Shown: positions 8,530 to 17,933, numbered from the stretch's first letter. The stretch: DNA of 64,000 nt from Planctomycetota bacterium (GCA_033763975.1 JANRJM010000012.1:124001-188000), one strand, 5' to 3'. Notes: a model not told the origin generated them from the letters alone. Made by a program: numbers and translations.

Positions 8530-9444
8530 ATGATCCGTCGCCTGATGACAACTGTTTCCGTGCTTGTGCTCGGGGCGGCTTCGCTCCCCGCCGCGGCGGG
8601 CGAGCCCGACGTCGCCCTCATCGCCGCCGACTCGGCCGCGGCGCTCGCCGACGTGCAGACCAAGCTCATGAACACCGGGCTGTTCAACTCGGTGACGACA
8701 ATCTCCGCCGTCACGAACACGCCCACGCTCGCCGAACTCCAGCAGTTCGAGGCCGTCATGACCTGGAGCAACCAGACCTACCAGAACGCCGCGGGGCTCG
8801 GGGACGCCTTCGCGGACTACGTCGACGCCGGGGGCGGCGTGGTCGTCGCCGTGTTCGCCACCAGCACCACCACCGCCAACCGCTCCCTCGGCGGGCGATT
8901 CCGCAGCGGCGGGTACGAGATCATCCCCACCCAGGGCGGCAACACCACCGGCGCCCAGACCCTCGGCACCATCCTCGTGCCCGGGCATCCCACGCTCGAC
9001 GGCGTCAACACCTTCAACGGCGGCACGTCCTCCTTCCGCCCGACGCAGACCGCCCTCTCCTCGCACGGCGAGAAGATCGCCGAGTGGAGCGACGGCAAGA
9101 CCCTCATCGCCGTCAGCAACCAGTACTCGAACCGCGTCGACCTCGGCATGTTCCCCACGTCCCGCGACGTCTCGGGCGGCTCGTGGGACCCCACGACCGA
9201 CGGCGCCCGCATCCTCGCCAACGCCCTGGTCTACACCGTTGCCCCCCCGCCCCCGCCCCCCTGCAACCCCGACTTCAACGCCGACGGCAACGTCGACCAG
9301 GACGACATCGCCTGCATCGCCCAGGTCGTCGGGGGCGATCCCACCTGCGCCAGCGCCGACCCGGACTTCAACGGCGACGGCAACGTTGATCAGAGCGACA
9401 TCGCCGCGCTGGAGCAGGTCGTCGCCGGCGCGCCCTGCCCGTAA
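8530..9444 (+). CDS. Secreted ThuA/glutamine-amidotransferase-like domain protein with C-terminal dockerin
   Basis: 304 residues with a clean signal peptide (MIRRLMTTV... to AAAGEP) and a purine-rich ribosome-binding site AGGAGAAG. The body (about 25-235) looks like a class I glutamine-amidotransferase/ThuA-like Rossmann domain: it opens with VALIAADS, has FEAVMTWSN and a glycine-rich YVDAGGGVVVAVFA segment, but no catalytic Cys-His pair is recognisable, so the fold call is tentative. After a proline-rich linker, residues 245-304 are the dockerin (four Cys, terminal CP; the second loop has Ser in DQSD). No enzymatic activity can be named. Flanked by its own predicted promoter and a strong terminator, so probably monocistronic. 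Confidence 0.75.
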   Translation: MIRRLMTTVSVLVLGAASLPAAAGEPDVALIAADSAAALADVQTKLMNTGLFNSVTTISAVTNTPTLAELQQFEAVMTWSNQTYQNAAGLGDAFADYVDAGGGVVVAVFATSTTTANRSLGGRFRSGGYEIIPTQGGNTTGAQTLGTILVPGHPTLDGVNTFNGGTSSFRPTQTALSSHGEKIAEWSDGKTLIAVSNQYSNRVDLGMFPTSRDVSGGSWDPTTDGARILANALVYTVAPPPPPPCNPDFNADGNVDQDDIACIAQVVGGDPTCASADPDFNGDGNVDQSDIAALEQVVAGAPCP

Positions 9445-9482
9445 GCCCGGCATCCGCACGACGCAGTCCATCCGCACCGATC

Positions 9483-9507
9483 GCCCCCACCTCGGGGGCT
9501 TTTTTTT
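9483..9507 (+). terminator. Rho-independent terminator
   Basis: The stem GCCCCC (9483-9488) / GGGGGC (9494-9499) with a 5-nt loop is followed by eight T (9500-9507), 38 bp after the stop of the ThuA-like gene. Confidence 0.9.
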
Positions 9508-9510
9508 GCA

Positions 9511-9538
9511 TTGACACGCCCCGGGACGGGCGTACGCT
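9511..9538 (+). promoter_or_regulatory. Predicted promoter TTGACA-N16-TACGCT
   Basis: A perfect -35 consensus at 9511-9516 and a TACGCT -10 at 9533-9538 begin four bases after the preceding T-tract. Transcription would give a leader of roughly 245 nt before the multicopper oxidase start at 9792. Confidence 0.65.
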
Positions 9539-9690
9539 GCGATAGATGACTCAGAAGTCCGCTTCAATCGCGGAACATGGGTCTGCCGTGGCAAACCATT
9601 GATGATCTCGGACTTATGGCATCACCGCCGATCGAGAACAAGTCGTACGCTCGTCGGGTCGAAGGTCTGGACTGCCCGTGGGGGCGAACC

Positions 9691-9736
9691 GTTGCGAGCG
9701 CGGTTGATGAGCATTTTGTGCGCTCGGTTGCGAGCG
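9691..9736 (+). promoter_or_regulatory. Leader region with mutually exclusive hairpins upstream of the multicopper oxidase
   Basis: The decamer gttgcgagcg occurs at 9691-9700 and 9727-9736. The hexamer cgctcg at 9721-9726 can pair either with cgagcg at 9695-9700 (20-nt loop) or at 9731-9736 (4-nt loop), but not both. The whole 9541-9780 leader is about 58% GC by my count, lower than the flanking genes, and has no convincing coding frame. A structured regulatory leader is inference. Confidence 0.35.
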
Positions 9737-9791
9737 GCGTGCGAATAGGCCGTCTTTGGTCCGCTGATGTGTCTGGAGAAGGGTCGAACCG

Positions 9792-12680
9792 ATGCACAAC
9801 CTGAAGTCGCGCGCGGCGCGGGGCGTGTTCGCACTCGCGGCGGTGGTCACCGGGCTGGCGGCGCAGGCCGAGATCGTCACGCTCGCGCCCGTGGCCGACA
9901 CCACGATCCTCGAAGAGTCGGGCGACATGTCGAACGGCGCGGGGACGCACGTCTTCGCCGGGCGGAACGCCTCCGGGCAGGTGCGCCGGGCGCTGCTGCG
10001 CTTTGACCTGTCCGTGTTCCCGGCGGGAACGGTGGTGAACGCCGCGACGCTTGTCCTCGAGATGGACCGTTCGAACGCCGGGCCCGAGCCCGTGACGCTG
10101 CGCCGCGTGCTGAACGCCTGGGGCGAGGGAACCTCGTCGGGCGGGAGCGGCGGGGGCGGGGGCGCACCCGCCGAGCCCACCGACGCCACCTGGCTGCACC
10201 GGTTCTACAACGCCACCCTGTGGAGCATGCCCGGGGGCGACTTCGCGCCGAGTTCCAGCGGCATGACGATGGTGGACGGCCTGGGCACGTACACCTGGAC
10301 GGGCGCGGGCGTCGCGGGCGACGCGCAGTACTGGATCGACGTGCCCGGCGCGAACCACGGCTGGATCATGCTCGGCAACGAGGGCCCGGGCGTGAGCGCC
10401 AAGCGCTTCGCGAGCCGCGACAACCCGGAGCCGGCGCTGCGCCCGCAACTGATCTTGGACGTGACGTTCCCGCCGGGCTCGATGGGCGCGTGCTGCACGC
10501 CGGGCGTCGGGTGCTTTGTCACGGTGCCCGGGCTGTGCGCGCAGCGGGGCGGCACGTTCCAGGGCATGGGCACCAGCTGCTCGCCCGACCCGTGCCCGCC
10601 CACCACGGGCGCGTGCTGCCTGCCCGACGGCTCGTGCCAGGACCTGACGGGGGCGGCGTGCGCGCTGGCCGGTGGCACGTACGCCGGCGACCTCACGTCG
10701 TGCGCGACGAGCCCGTGCGCCCAGCCGCTCGCGCCCTTCGTCGACGCGCTGCCGATCCCGCCGATCGCGCAGCCGACCATCGGGGTTCCGGGCGGGGCGG
10801 CCCACTACGACATCTCGATGACGGAGTTCTTTGCGCAACTCCACCGCGACCTGCCCCCGACGCGGGTGTGGGGGTACGCGGGGTCGGTGCTGGGGCCGAC
10901 CTTCGAGGCCCGGCGCGGGCTGCCGGTGACGGTGACCTGGACGAACGACCTGCGCGTGTTCGAGACCGGGCAACTGCGCACGTCGCACGTCCTGCCGGTG
11001 GACACGTGCCTGCACGGGCCCGACATGAACGGCGACGTCCCCTACACCGTCGTGCACCTGCACGGCGGGCACGTGCCCGCGGACAGCGACGGTCACCCGG
11101 ACGACGCGTTCCCGCCGGGCGTGAGCTCGTCGCTGTACAACTACCCGAACAACCAGCGGGCCGCCACGATGTGGTACCACGACCACGCGCTGGGCCTGAC
11201 GCGCCTCAATGTCTGGATGGGGCTCGCGGGGTTCTACCTCCTCCGCGACACCGACGAGGACGCGCTCAACATCCCGCGTGGCGAGTTCGAGGTGCCCCTC
11301 GCGCTGCTCGACCGCTCGTTCAACGCCGACGGCTCGTTCTTCTACCCGCCCATGTGGCACGAGCACGTCTTCGGCGACCACATTCTGGTGAACGGCAAGG
11401 TCTGGCCCTACTTCAACGTCAAACGCGGGAAGTACCGCTTCCGCGTGCTCAACGCGAGCAACAGCCGCGCCTACACCCTCGCGCTCCCCGCCAACGCCAC
11501 GTTCTGGCAGATCGCCTCCGACGGCGGGCTTCTGGCGGCCCCGGTCGCCAAGACCAGCCTCACCATCACCCCGGGCGAACGCGCCGACATCGTCATCGAC
11601 TTCGCCCCGTACGCCCCCGGCACCGAGCTCGTCCTGACCAACAGCGCGCCCTCGCCGCTGCCCGGCGGGGGCATCGGGCCCGAGGTGCCCAACGTCATGA
11701 AGTTCATCGTCGGCGCCGACGCGGGCGACACCGACCCGCTCCCGACGAGCCTCGTGCCCGTGCCCCGGATCTCCGAGAACGAGGCGGCCCAGGAACGCGA
11801 GTTCCTGCTCCGCAAGATCCCCGGGCAGCACTGCGGGCACGACGTGTGGGCCATCAACGGGCTCATGTGGGACGACATCACCGAGTACCCGCTGCTCGGC
11901 AGCACCGAGATCTGGTCGTGGGTGAACCGCTCGGGCGTCACGCACCCCATGCACATGCACCTGGTGTCGTTCCAGGTGCTCGACCGCCAGGACTTCATCG
12001 TGCAGGGCGGGCAGATCGTGCCGATCAGCGATCGCGTGCCCCCGCCCCCGGAGGAGATGGGCTGGAAGGACACCGTGCAGGCGCGCCCGTTCCAGATCAC
12101 GCGCGTCATCGCGCGCTTCGAGAACTACGCCGGACGCTTCGCCTACCACTGCCACATCCTCGAGCACGAGGACCACGAGATGATGCGCCAGTTCGAGGTC
12201 TGCGAGCCCGCCGCCATCACCAACCCGCCCGATGACTTCGAGGCGTGCCAGGGAGGCGAGGCGCACTTCGGCGCCGAGTTCAGCGGGTCGAGTGTCCAGT
12301 ACCTCTGGTTCAAGGACGGCTTCCCGCTCTCCGACGGGCCCACCGGCACCGGCTCGGTCGTCACCGGGTCCGGCGCGTACTACCTCGCCATCGCGAACGT
12401 CGGGCCGGCCGATGTCGGGCAGTACTACTGCCTCGCCACCAACGGCTGCTCCAACGCGACGAGCAGCGTCGCCTCGCTCACCATCAGCGGCCCGTGCTGC
12501 GACCCGGACTTCAACGCCGACGGCAACGTCGACCAGGACGACATCGCGTGTTTGGCGCAGGTCGTCGCGGGCGACCCGGCGTGCTCCGCCAGCGATCCCG
12601 ATTTCAACCGCGACGGCAACGTCGACCAGGACGACATCGCTTCACTGGAGCAGGTGGTGGCCGGCGCGCCGTGCCCGTGA
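9792..12680 (+). CDS. Secreted multicopper oxidase with DNRLRE-like, Cys-repeat, Ig-like and dockerin domains
   Basis: 962 residues. After a signal peptide comes a beta-rich DNRLRE-type domain (about 30-230), then two Cys-rich repeats (GACCTPGVGC and GACCLPDGSC, about 235-305), then a multicopper oxidase of the bilirubin-oxidase/CotA type. All copper motifs are present: HLHGG (H422), WYHDH (H463), HPMHMH (H718) and HCHILEHEDHEMM (H786), giving eight trinuclear-site His plus the type-1 His/Cys/His/Met set. An Ig-like domain with PADVGQYYC follows and the dockerin fills 903-962. Such enzymes oxidise phenols, bilirubin or metal ions using O2; the substrate here is unknown. The oxidase core has intact ligands, so it should be active. 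Confidence 0.92.
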   Translation: MHNLKSRAARGVFALAAVVTGLAAQAEIVTLAPVADTTILEESGDMSNGAGTHVFAGRNASGQVRRALLRFDLSVFPAGTVVNAATLVLEMDRSNAGPEPVTLRRVLNAWGEGTSSGGSGGGGGAPAEPTDATWLHRFYNATLWSMPGGDFAPSSSGMTMVDGLGTYTWTGAGVAGDAQYWIDVPGANHGWIMLGNEGPGVSAKRFASRDNPEPALRPQLILDVTFPPGSMGACCTPGVGCFVTVPGLCAQRGGTFQGMGTSCSPDPCPPTTGACCLPDGSCQDLTGAACALAGGTYAGDLTSCATSPCAQPLAPFVDALPIPPIAQPTIGVPGGAAHYDISMTEFFAQLHRDLPPTRVWGYAGSVLGPTFEARRGLPVTVTWTNDLRVFETGQLRTSHVLPVDTCLHGPDMNGDVPYTVVHLHGGHVPADSDGHPDDAFPPGVSSSLYNYPNNQRAATMWYHDHALGLTRLNVWMGLAGFYLLRDTDEDALNIPRGEFEVPLALLDRSFNADGSFFYPPMWHEHVFGDHILVNGKVWPYFNVKRGKYRFRVLNASNSRAYTLALPANATFWQIASDGGLLAAPVAKTSLTITPGERADIVIDFAPYAPGTELVLTNSAPSPLPGGGIGPEVPNVMKFIVGADAGDTDPLPTSLVPVPRISENEAAQEREFLLRKIPGQHCGHDVWAINGLMWDDITEYPLLGSTEIWSWVNRSGVTHPMHMHLVSFQVLDRQDFIVQGGQIVPISDRVPPPPEEMGWKDTVQARPFQITRVIARFENYAGRFAYHCHILEHEDHEMMRQFEVCEPAAITNPPDDFEACQGGEAHFGAEFSGSSVQYLWFKDGFPLSDGPTGTGSVVTGSGAYYLAIANVGPADVGQYYCLATNGCSNATSSVASLTISGPCCDPDFNADGNVDQDDIACLAQVVAGDPACSASDPDFNRDGNVDQDDIASLEQVVAGAPCP

Positions 12681-12711
12681 GGAGGCGAAGGCACGGGGCA
12701 CGGAGGACTGG

Positions 12712-12732
12712 GCATTCGGCATTCGGCATTCG
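12712..12732. repeat. Three 7-bp repeats gcattcg
   Basis: Three exact copies of gcattcg follow the multicopper oxidase stop. They are in inverse orientation to the cgaatgc/cgaacgc units at 12870-12932, so the two arrays can pair in RNA; on the minus strand only G-U wobbles would be needed. Confidence 0.75.
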
Positions 12733-12869
12733 GACATTGCACACCGCATCGAGTGCAGGGCACTCGTGATTCCGCATGGCGTAGAACGCATCGCAAGGCT
12801 ACTTACAAGCGCGCACTGAGGGCTTGTCGATCGACATCAGGCATGTCCACCGAGGGCGTCGCCAAAATC

Positions 12870-12932
12870 CGAACGCCGAACGCCGAACGCCGAATGCCTA
12901 ATGCCTAGTGCCTAGTGCTTCATGCCGAACGC
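12870..12932. repeat. Nine degenerate 7-bp repeats
   Basis: Nine head-to-tail 7-mers read cgaacgc x3, cgaatgc, ctaatgc, ctagtgc x2, ttcatgc, cgaacgc. The array ends 9 bp before the stop of the minus-strand FG-GAP gene. Confidence 0.8.
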
Positions 12933-12941
12933 CTCGTCTTC

Positions 12942-14606
12942 TCACGGGCACTCCGACCCCGCGACAACCTGCTCGAGGGCCGCGACGTCGTCCTGATCGA
13001 CGTTGCCGTCACGGTTGAAGTCGGGGTCTGCGCTCGAGCACGCGGGATCGCCCGCGACGACCTGCGCCAAACACGCGATGTCGTCCTGGTCGACGTTGCC
13101 GTCGGCGTTGACATCGGGGTCGCAGACCTCGTTGCCCCGGTTGGTGTACAGCAGCATGACGTCGGCGATCTCGTCGAGGAGCGCGAGGTCGAGGTCGCCG
13201 TCGTTATCGAAGTCGGCGCTGATGCTGCACGCCGGGTTGTTGGGGGCGATGAACTGCTGGACCTCGGTCATGACGCCCGCGCCGTTGTTCACGTACCGGT
13301 GCCAGCGCCCGCCCCCGAAGCACGCGACGAGCCAGTCGAGGTCGCCGTCGCCGTCGTAGTCGGCCAGTTCGGTGCCGACGGTGTGCCCGGAGACGCCCTT
13401 GATGACCGCGGCCTGGAGCGTGCCGTTGCCGTTGCCCAGGAGCACCGAGGCGTTCGCCGAGCCGGAGTTGGCCGTCACGATGTCCATGAACGAGTCGGCG
13501 TTGAGGTCGCCGGTGGCGACGACCCACGTCGCCCCGCCGATGGAGCGTGACGACGCGAACGTGAACGTGCCGTTGCCGTTGCCCCGGAGCACGACGGCGG
13601 TGCGCGAGTAGACGTGCCCGACGACGAGGTCCATGACCCCGTCGTTGTTCATGTCGGCGGTGACCAGGCCGTAGGGTCCGTCGCCCCCGCTGGGGATGTT
13701 GACCGGCGGGGCGAAGGCACCCGAGCCGTTGTTCGCCAGCAGCGAGATGGTGTTGACGGAGGTGTTGGCGACGGCGATGTCGAGGTCGCCGTCGGCGTCG
13801 AAGTCGAGGATGGCGTTGCCCCGGGGGTAGCCGGGCATCGCGATGATCGTGGGCGGGTCGAAGGTGCCGTCGCCGTTGCCCATGGCGATGGTGAGCTCGT
13901 TGGTCGCGTTGCTGGTGGTGATGATGTCGACGAACCCGTCGCGGTTGAAGTCCGCGGGCTCGTTCGGGCTGCTCTCGTACGGGATCGGCGTGGGGGGCGT
14001 CAGGAAGGGCTGGAAGAGCCCGGACCCGTCCGCGCGGTTGAGAAACACGCGCAGGTCCTGGGAGACCTCGTTCACGAGCGTGATGTCGAGCCACCCGTCG
14101 CGGTCGAGGTCGCACGCGAGCCCGCCGTAGATCCGCGTCTGCGCGTTGTTGGGCGAGCGGTCGCTGATGATCGCGAGGGGATCGAAGGTGGCGGTGGTGG
14201 GCTTGGCGCGCGTGGTGAAGGTGAGCGTGTGCCCGGCGGAGCGCATGGGCGTGCCGTCCGCGCCGCGCAGGTCGCGCGACATCACGACCATCACCGGGTC
14301 GCCGGCGTGAAGCGGGGCCGCGGGCGTGAACGTGACGGTGCGATCGTCGTTGGAGAACGAGATGGAGCCGTCGACCATGCCGCCCCAGCGCGAGAAGACC
14401 CAGAAGTTGTCGCCCGCGAAGGTCGCGCGGTCGACGGGACGATCGAAGGTGACGGCGATGGGAGCCTCGCGCGCCACGTGCAGCGCGTTGACCGAGGGCG
14501 ACGTGCCGGTCACGACCATCTGCCCGAAGGCCGCGTTCCCGACGCCCCCCACCGCCGCGATCACTGCGATCACCGGGGCCAGCGTGCTGATGACGTGCGT
14601 GCGCAT
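12942..14606 (-). CDS. Secreted FG-GAP/VCBS beta-propeller protein with C-terminal dockerin
   Basis: 554 residues. A signal peptide ends near AAFGQ. Residues 30-130 resemble a Big_5 Ig-like domain (VTFDRPVDRATFAGDNF). From 150 to 490 there are about six FG-GAP/VCBS repeats, each with a calcium loop such as DLDRDGWLDIT, DFNRDGFVDII, DFDADGDLDIA, DMNNDGVMDLV and DYDGDGDLDWL, which would build a seven-bladed-type propeller used for adhesion or ligand binding. The dockerin is 495-554. A TAGGCT -10 like that of neighbouring secreted-protein genes lies at 14655-14660 on the minus strand. No catalytic motif is present; ligand unknown. Convergent with the multicopper oxidase gene. Confidence 0.88.
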   Translation of the reverse strand: MRTHVISTLAPVIAVIAAVGGVGNAAFGQMVVTGTSPSVNALHVAREAPIAVTFDRPVDRATFAGDNFWVFSRWGGMVDGSISFSNDDRTVTFTPAAPLHAGDPVMVVMSRDLRGADGTPMRSAGHTLTFTTRAKPTTATFDPLAIISDRSPNNAQTRIYGGLACDLDRDGWLDITLVNEVSQDLRVFLNRADGSGLFQPFLTPPTPIPYESSPNEPADFNRDGFVDIITTSNATNELTIAMGNGDGTFDPPTIIAMPGYPRGNAILDFDADGDLDIAVANTSVNTISLLANNGSGAFAPPVNIPSGGDGPYGLVTADMNNDGVMDLVVGHVYSRTAVVLRGNGNGTFTFASSRSIGGATWVVATGDLNADSFMDIVTANSGSANASVLLGNGNGTLQAAVIKGVSGHTVGTELADYDGDGDLDWLVACFGGGRWHRYVNNGAGVMTEVQQFIAPNNPACSISADFDNDGDLDLALLDEIADVMLLYTNRGNEVCDPDVNADGNVDQDDIACLAQVVAGDPACSSADPDFNRDGNVDQDDVAALEQVVAGSECP

Positions 14607-14708
14607 GACGAGTCTCCGTTCGGTTGTGTCGTCCGCCGCTCCCCGCCAGCGCCCAGCCTACCGACGTCGCGTGCCGCGTTCTAGGCGATCTTGAACCGCG
14701 CACCCATG

Positions 14709-14739
14709 AAAAAACGCCCCGGGGGATCGCCCCGGGGCG
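14709..14739 (-). terminator. Rho-independent terminator after the metzincin gene
   Basis: A 10-bp stem CGCCCCGGGG (arms 14730-14739 and 14715-14724) is followed on the minus strand by six T (14714-14709). Confidence 0.9.
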
Positions 14740-14771
14740 CAGAAGACAGCGGCGTGGCGGCGGGCGTCGCC

Positions 14772-17700
14772 TTAGGGGCAGGGCGCCCCGCCGACGACCT
14801 GCTCGAGTGCGGCGATGTCGTCCTGATCAACGTTGCCGTCGCCGTTGAAGTCCGGGTCGTTCGACGAGCATCCGGGATCGCCCGCGACGACCTGCGCCAG
14901 GCACGCGATGTCGTCCTGGTCGACGTTGCCGTCGGCGTTGAAGTCGGGGTCGCAGGGCGGGGCGTTGTTGGGCGGCTGGCACGTGCGGGGCGCCTGCGTC
15001 GAGAGGATGAGCGACCAGTTGCGCAACGTACCCGTGTCGCCCGAAGCGCGGTCGGAGACGTCGAGCCGCCACTCGCCGTTGGGGCTGAGCCCGTCGAAGG
15101 CGCTCAGCGCCCCGTTGGGCGTCCAGGAGCCGGTGAACGGCGCCAGGGTGTTGGCGGCGTTCTCGATGGGATTGCTCGCCTCGTCGTCGAAGATCGACTG
15201 GCAGAAGTTGTTGCCGTCGTTGCCGAACTGGCTGGCCGGGACGCCGGGCCGATCAACGACGATCACGGTCGGGGCCCCGCCCGGTGCGCGGAGCGCCAGG
15301 ACGAGGTCGCCGACCCAGGAGTGCGTGAGGCCGACGGTGGTCGAGCCCTGGGCGGCGCTGCACGACGTGCCGTTGATACGGAAGTTGACGTCCGAGAGCG
15401 TGCCGGTCATGCCGGAGACGTTCAGGGGCGCGCTGACGCCGGTGGTGTTGTTGTCGGGGATGGCGAGCGCGGGTCCCGACCAGGTGAAGGTCTGCGAGAC
15501 GGGCGGGGGCAGCGTGCCCGTGGCGAACGAGAAGTTGTAGGTGCCCGAGCCCTGCGCCGAGGCGATCGAGAGGCGGAGGTTGATGGGATCGCCGCAGGGG
15601 TGCGAGGGCGACACGTTGATGACGTAGGGCGTGAGGTTGGTCGCGGGCGCGCCCGGCGCGAGGTTCACGTACGCCGAGACGCCCGAGACGATGGTGACCG
15701 TGGGGGTGAGCGACGTGAGCGTGCCGGCGACGCCGGTGGCGGTCTGCGCGCCGCCGTTGAGGACCTGCACGCTGACGCCGATGGCCGACTCGCCGGAATC
15801 AATGACGCCGTTGGCGTTGCCGTTGCCGGCGGTATCCGTGAAGGTGTCGACGCCCGTGCCGTTGAGCGCGACGCCGGTGGCGGGCGAGATGGAGAAGTTG
15901 GTGTTCGAGATGTCGAAGAAGATGTTGCCGACACCCTCGACGCGGATGCGTGCCGTGCCGGTGGTGATGTTGGGCAGTGTGACGATGTGCGACCCGTCGT
16001 TGGGGGTGCTCTCGGCGAGGACGGTGGTCCAGGTGTTCCCGCCGTTGGTCGAGAGCAGGATGCGGACGTTCGCGCACGAGATGGGCGCGCCGGTGGTGCC
16101 GGCGACGTTCCACGTCACCGTTCGTGTGCCCGACCAGGCGACGTTGGTGTTGGGGCTGGTGACGGCGAAGGCCTGGCCCGTGTCGGTGACGGAGACGGTC
16201 ATGTCGTCGGTGGCGATGCCGCCGCCCCCGGCGCGGTTGTCGCGCGCCACGACGCGGTACGAGAGGCTGCGCGTCGTGGTGGGGAGGATCTCGCCGAACG
16301 CGACCGTGTTCGCGAGCAGGTTCGAGAGGCGGGGGATGGTGCGTGCCGGGCTGGTGGTCGGCAGCCAGGTGCGCTGGATGGGCGACGACCCGTTGTCGAC
16401 GTTCACCGCGACGGTGGCGCCCGTGTTCCGCTGCTCCCAGGAGTAGGTCACCGCGTCGCCGTCGGGGTCGCTGCCCGTGGCGGTCAGCACGAAGGGCGTG
16501 TTCGCGGGGATGGAGTAGTTGGGCCCGGCGTCGACGATGGGCGTGTTGTTCCCCGTGCTGACGGACGACCCGCACGACGTGCCCGAGACGAAGGCCGACA
16601 TGAGGGCGATGCTGCCCGAGTGGAACATGGCGTCGGAGTTGTTCTGGAGGTTCGTCGGGCCGCAGATGCCCGCGTAGGCCATGATGGTGGCGCCCGAGCC
16701 GGGCTCGTAGGCGAAGGACTGGTCGTCGCCGGGCCCGCCGTCGCAGTTGTTGAAGCAGTGGCGTCCCGCGAACTGATGCCCGACCTCGTGGCAGACGTAG
16801 TCGATGACGAACGGGTCGTTCACGGGCGACGGCAGCCCGCTGAGCCCGCGCGCCTTGCCCGTGCCGCACACCGAGGAGAGCTGCGCGACCCCGCCGTTGC
16901 CGGTCTGAAAGAGGTGCCCGACGTCGTAGTTGGCGGTGCCGATGATGTTGTTGCACTGGGTCTGGTTGGCGGTCAGGTCGGCGCCGGAGCCGTTGTTCGC
17001 GTAGGGATCGGTGGCGGCGTTGGTAAAGATCAGGTTGATGTTGTTCGCCACCAGCGTGAACCGCACCGCCAGGTCGCGCTCGTAGATCTGGTTCATGCGG
17101 TTCACCGCGGTGACCACCGCGGCCTGTCCCAGCGCCGCCGTCCCGCCGTGGAACGCCGTGTACTCGCCCGTGGTCGCGATCGCCAGGCGGTACGTCTTGA
17201 GGTTGACGATCGCGCGCTCCTCGTAGCGGGGCTCGGGCGCGGGCGCGCCGTCGTCGATCACCGTGCACGCCCAGCCGCCGATGGGCCGGCGCAGGTCACG
17301 CTTCCAGTAGCTCGCGACGTGCTCGGTCTCGCCCATCGTCACGGGATCGATGTAGAACGAGCCCTCGCCGGTAAAGACCTGCGCATGGAACCCGTGCGGG
17401 GTGTAGTCGAACCGAACGGTGGAGGCGGGATCATCCAGCCCCTGCCCGAGGAACGTCTTGACGTCCGGCAGCGCCGCGGCCAGGCCGGGCTCCATCACCG
17501 GCGACTCCACGACCGAGAACCGCATCCACCCGCCGTCCGGGCGCGGCAGGCTCACCACGATCGGCTCCCCGCCCCCCACGGTGTTCTCGAGCGGGGCCGC
17601 CCCGAGCGACGCCCGCAGCGCCGGCCACTCGACCCGCACGGGCTGGAACACGTCGGGGCGGACGTTCGCCGGGCCGCCGATGACGTCCTGCGGCACGTCC

Positions 17701-17795
17701 TTCAGCATCGTGAACGCGCCGTCCGGGCTCTGCACCTGGGCGGACGCGAGCGACGCGCACACCCCCACCACCGCCATCAGCACGATCGACCTCAT
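14772..17795 (-). CDS. Secreted reprolysin-like metzincin protease with P domain and dockerin
   Basis: 1007 residues from ATG 17795, chosen because a signal peptide (MRSIVLMAVVG to ASAQ) begins there; an in-frame ATG nine codons earlier is less likely. A propeptide-like region precedes the catalytic domain, whose zinc site is HEVGHQFAGRH (near residue 335), the HExxHxxGxxH metzincin motif, followed by the Met-turn in IMAYAG. Downstream come Ig/CARDB-like beta domains (PDGDAVTYSWEQ, WSGTRTVTWNV), then a proprotein-convertase P domain (THSWVGDLVLALRAP to NGEWRLDVSD, about 800-940) and the dockerin (948-1007). It is likely an extracellular endoprotease. P domains are common C-terminal modules of planctomycete and gammaproteobacterial exoproteases. 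Confidence 0.9.
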   Translation of the reverse strand: MRSIVLMAVVGVCASLASAQVQSPDGAFTMLKDVPQDVIGGPANVRPDVFQPVRVEWPALRASLGAAPLENTVGGGEPIVVSLPRPDGGWMRFSVVESPVMEPGLAAALPDVKTFLGQGLDDPASTVRFDYTPHGFHAQVFTGEGSFYIDPVTMGETEHVASYWKRDLRRPIGGWACTVIDDGAPAPEPRYEERAIVNLKTYRLAIATTGEYTAFHGGTAALGQAAVVTAVNRMNQIYERDLAVRFTLVANNINLIFTNAATDPYANNGSGADLTANQTQCNNIIGTANYDVGHLFQTGNGGVAQLSSVCGTGKARGLSGLPSPVNDPFVIDYVCHEVGHQFAGRHCFNNCDGGPGDDQSFAYEPGSGATIMAYAGICGPTNLQNNSDAMFHSGSIALMSAFVSGTSCGSSVSTGNNTPIVDAGPNYSIPANTPFVLTATGSDPDGDAVTYSWEQRNTGATVAVNVDNGSSPIQRTWLPTTSPARTIPRLSNLLANTVAFGEILPTTTRSLSYRVVARDNRAGGGGIATDDMTVSVTDTGQAFAVTSPNTNVAWSGTRTVTWNVAGTTGAPISCANVRILLSTNGGNTWTTVLAESTPNDGSHIVTLPNITTGTARIRVEGVGNIFFDISNTNFSISPATGVALNGTGVDTFTDTAGNGNANGVIDSGESAIGVSVQVLNGGAQTATGVAGTLTSLTPTVTIVSGVSAYVNLAPGAPATNLTPYVINVSPSHPCGDPINLRLSIASAQGSGTYNFSFATGTLPPPVSQTFTWSGPALAIPDNNTTGVSAPLNVSGMTGTLSDVNFRINGTSCSAAQGSTTVGLTHSWVGDLVLALRAPGGAPTVIVVDRPGVPASQFGNDGNNFCQSIFDDEASNPIENAANTLAPFTGSWTPNGALSAFDGLSPNGEWRLDVSDRASGDTGTLRNWSLILSTQAPRTCQPPNNAPPCDPDFNADGNVDQDDIACLAQVVAGDPGCSSNDPDFNGDGNVDQDDIAALEQVVGGAPCP

Positions 17796-17861
17796 CGGAG
17801 TCCCCTTTGCGCGCGCCATCATGTCGCATCACTTGCATCGGACGAGCACGCGACGTCCGCC

Positions 17862-17889
17862 AGACTATCAGTCGAGGCACGCGCGTCAA
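17862..17889 (-). promoter_or_regulatory. Predicted promoter TTGACG-N16-TAGTCT for the metzincin gene
   Basis: On the minus strand the -35 is at 17889-17884 and the -10 at 17867-17862, about 67 bp before ATG 17795. Spacing is again 16 bp. Confidence 0.55.
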
Positions 17890-17933
17890 GACGGACGTCC
17901 GCGCCGCGTGTGTGCGCGGCGACACGGGCGCGC

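Noticed and set aside
9577-9804. 75-codon open frame in the multicopper oxidase leader
   Set aside because: No ribosome-binding site and it overlaps the real ATG; treated as leader RNA, though translation as a leader peptide is not excluded.
9564-12266. 900-codon minus-strand open frame
   Set aside because: It is antisense to the multicopper oxidase, which has every copper ligand; no recognisable protein in the mirror frame.
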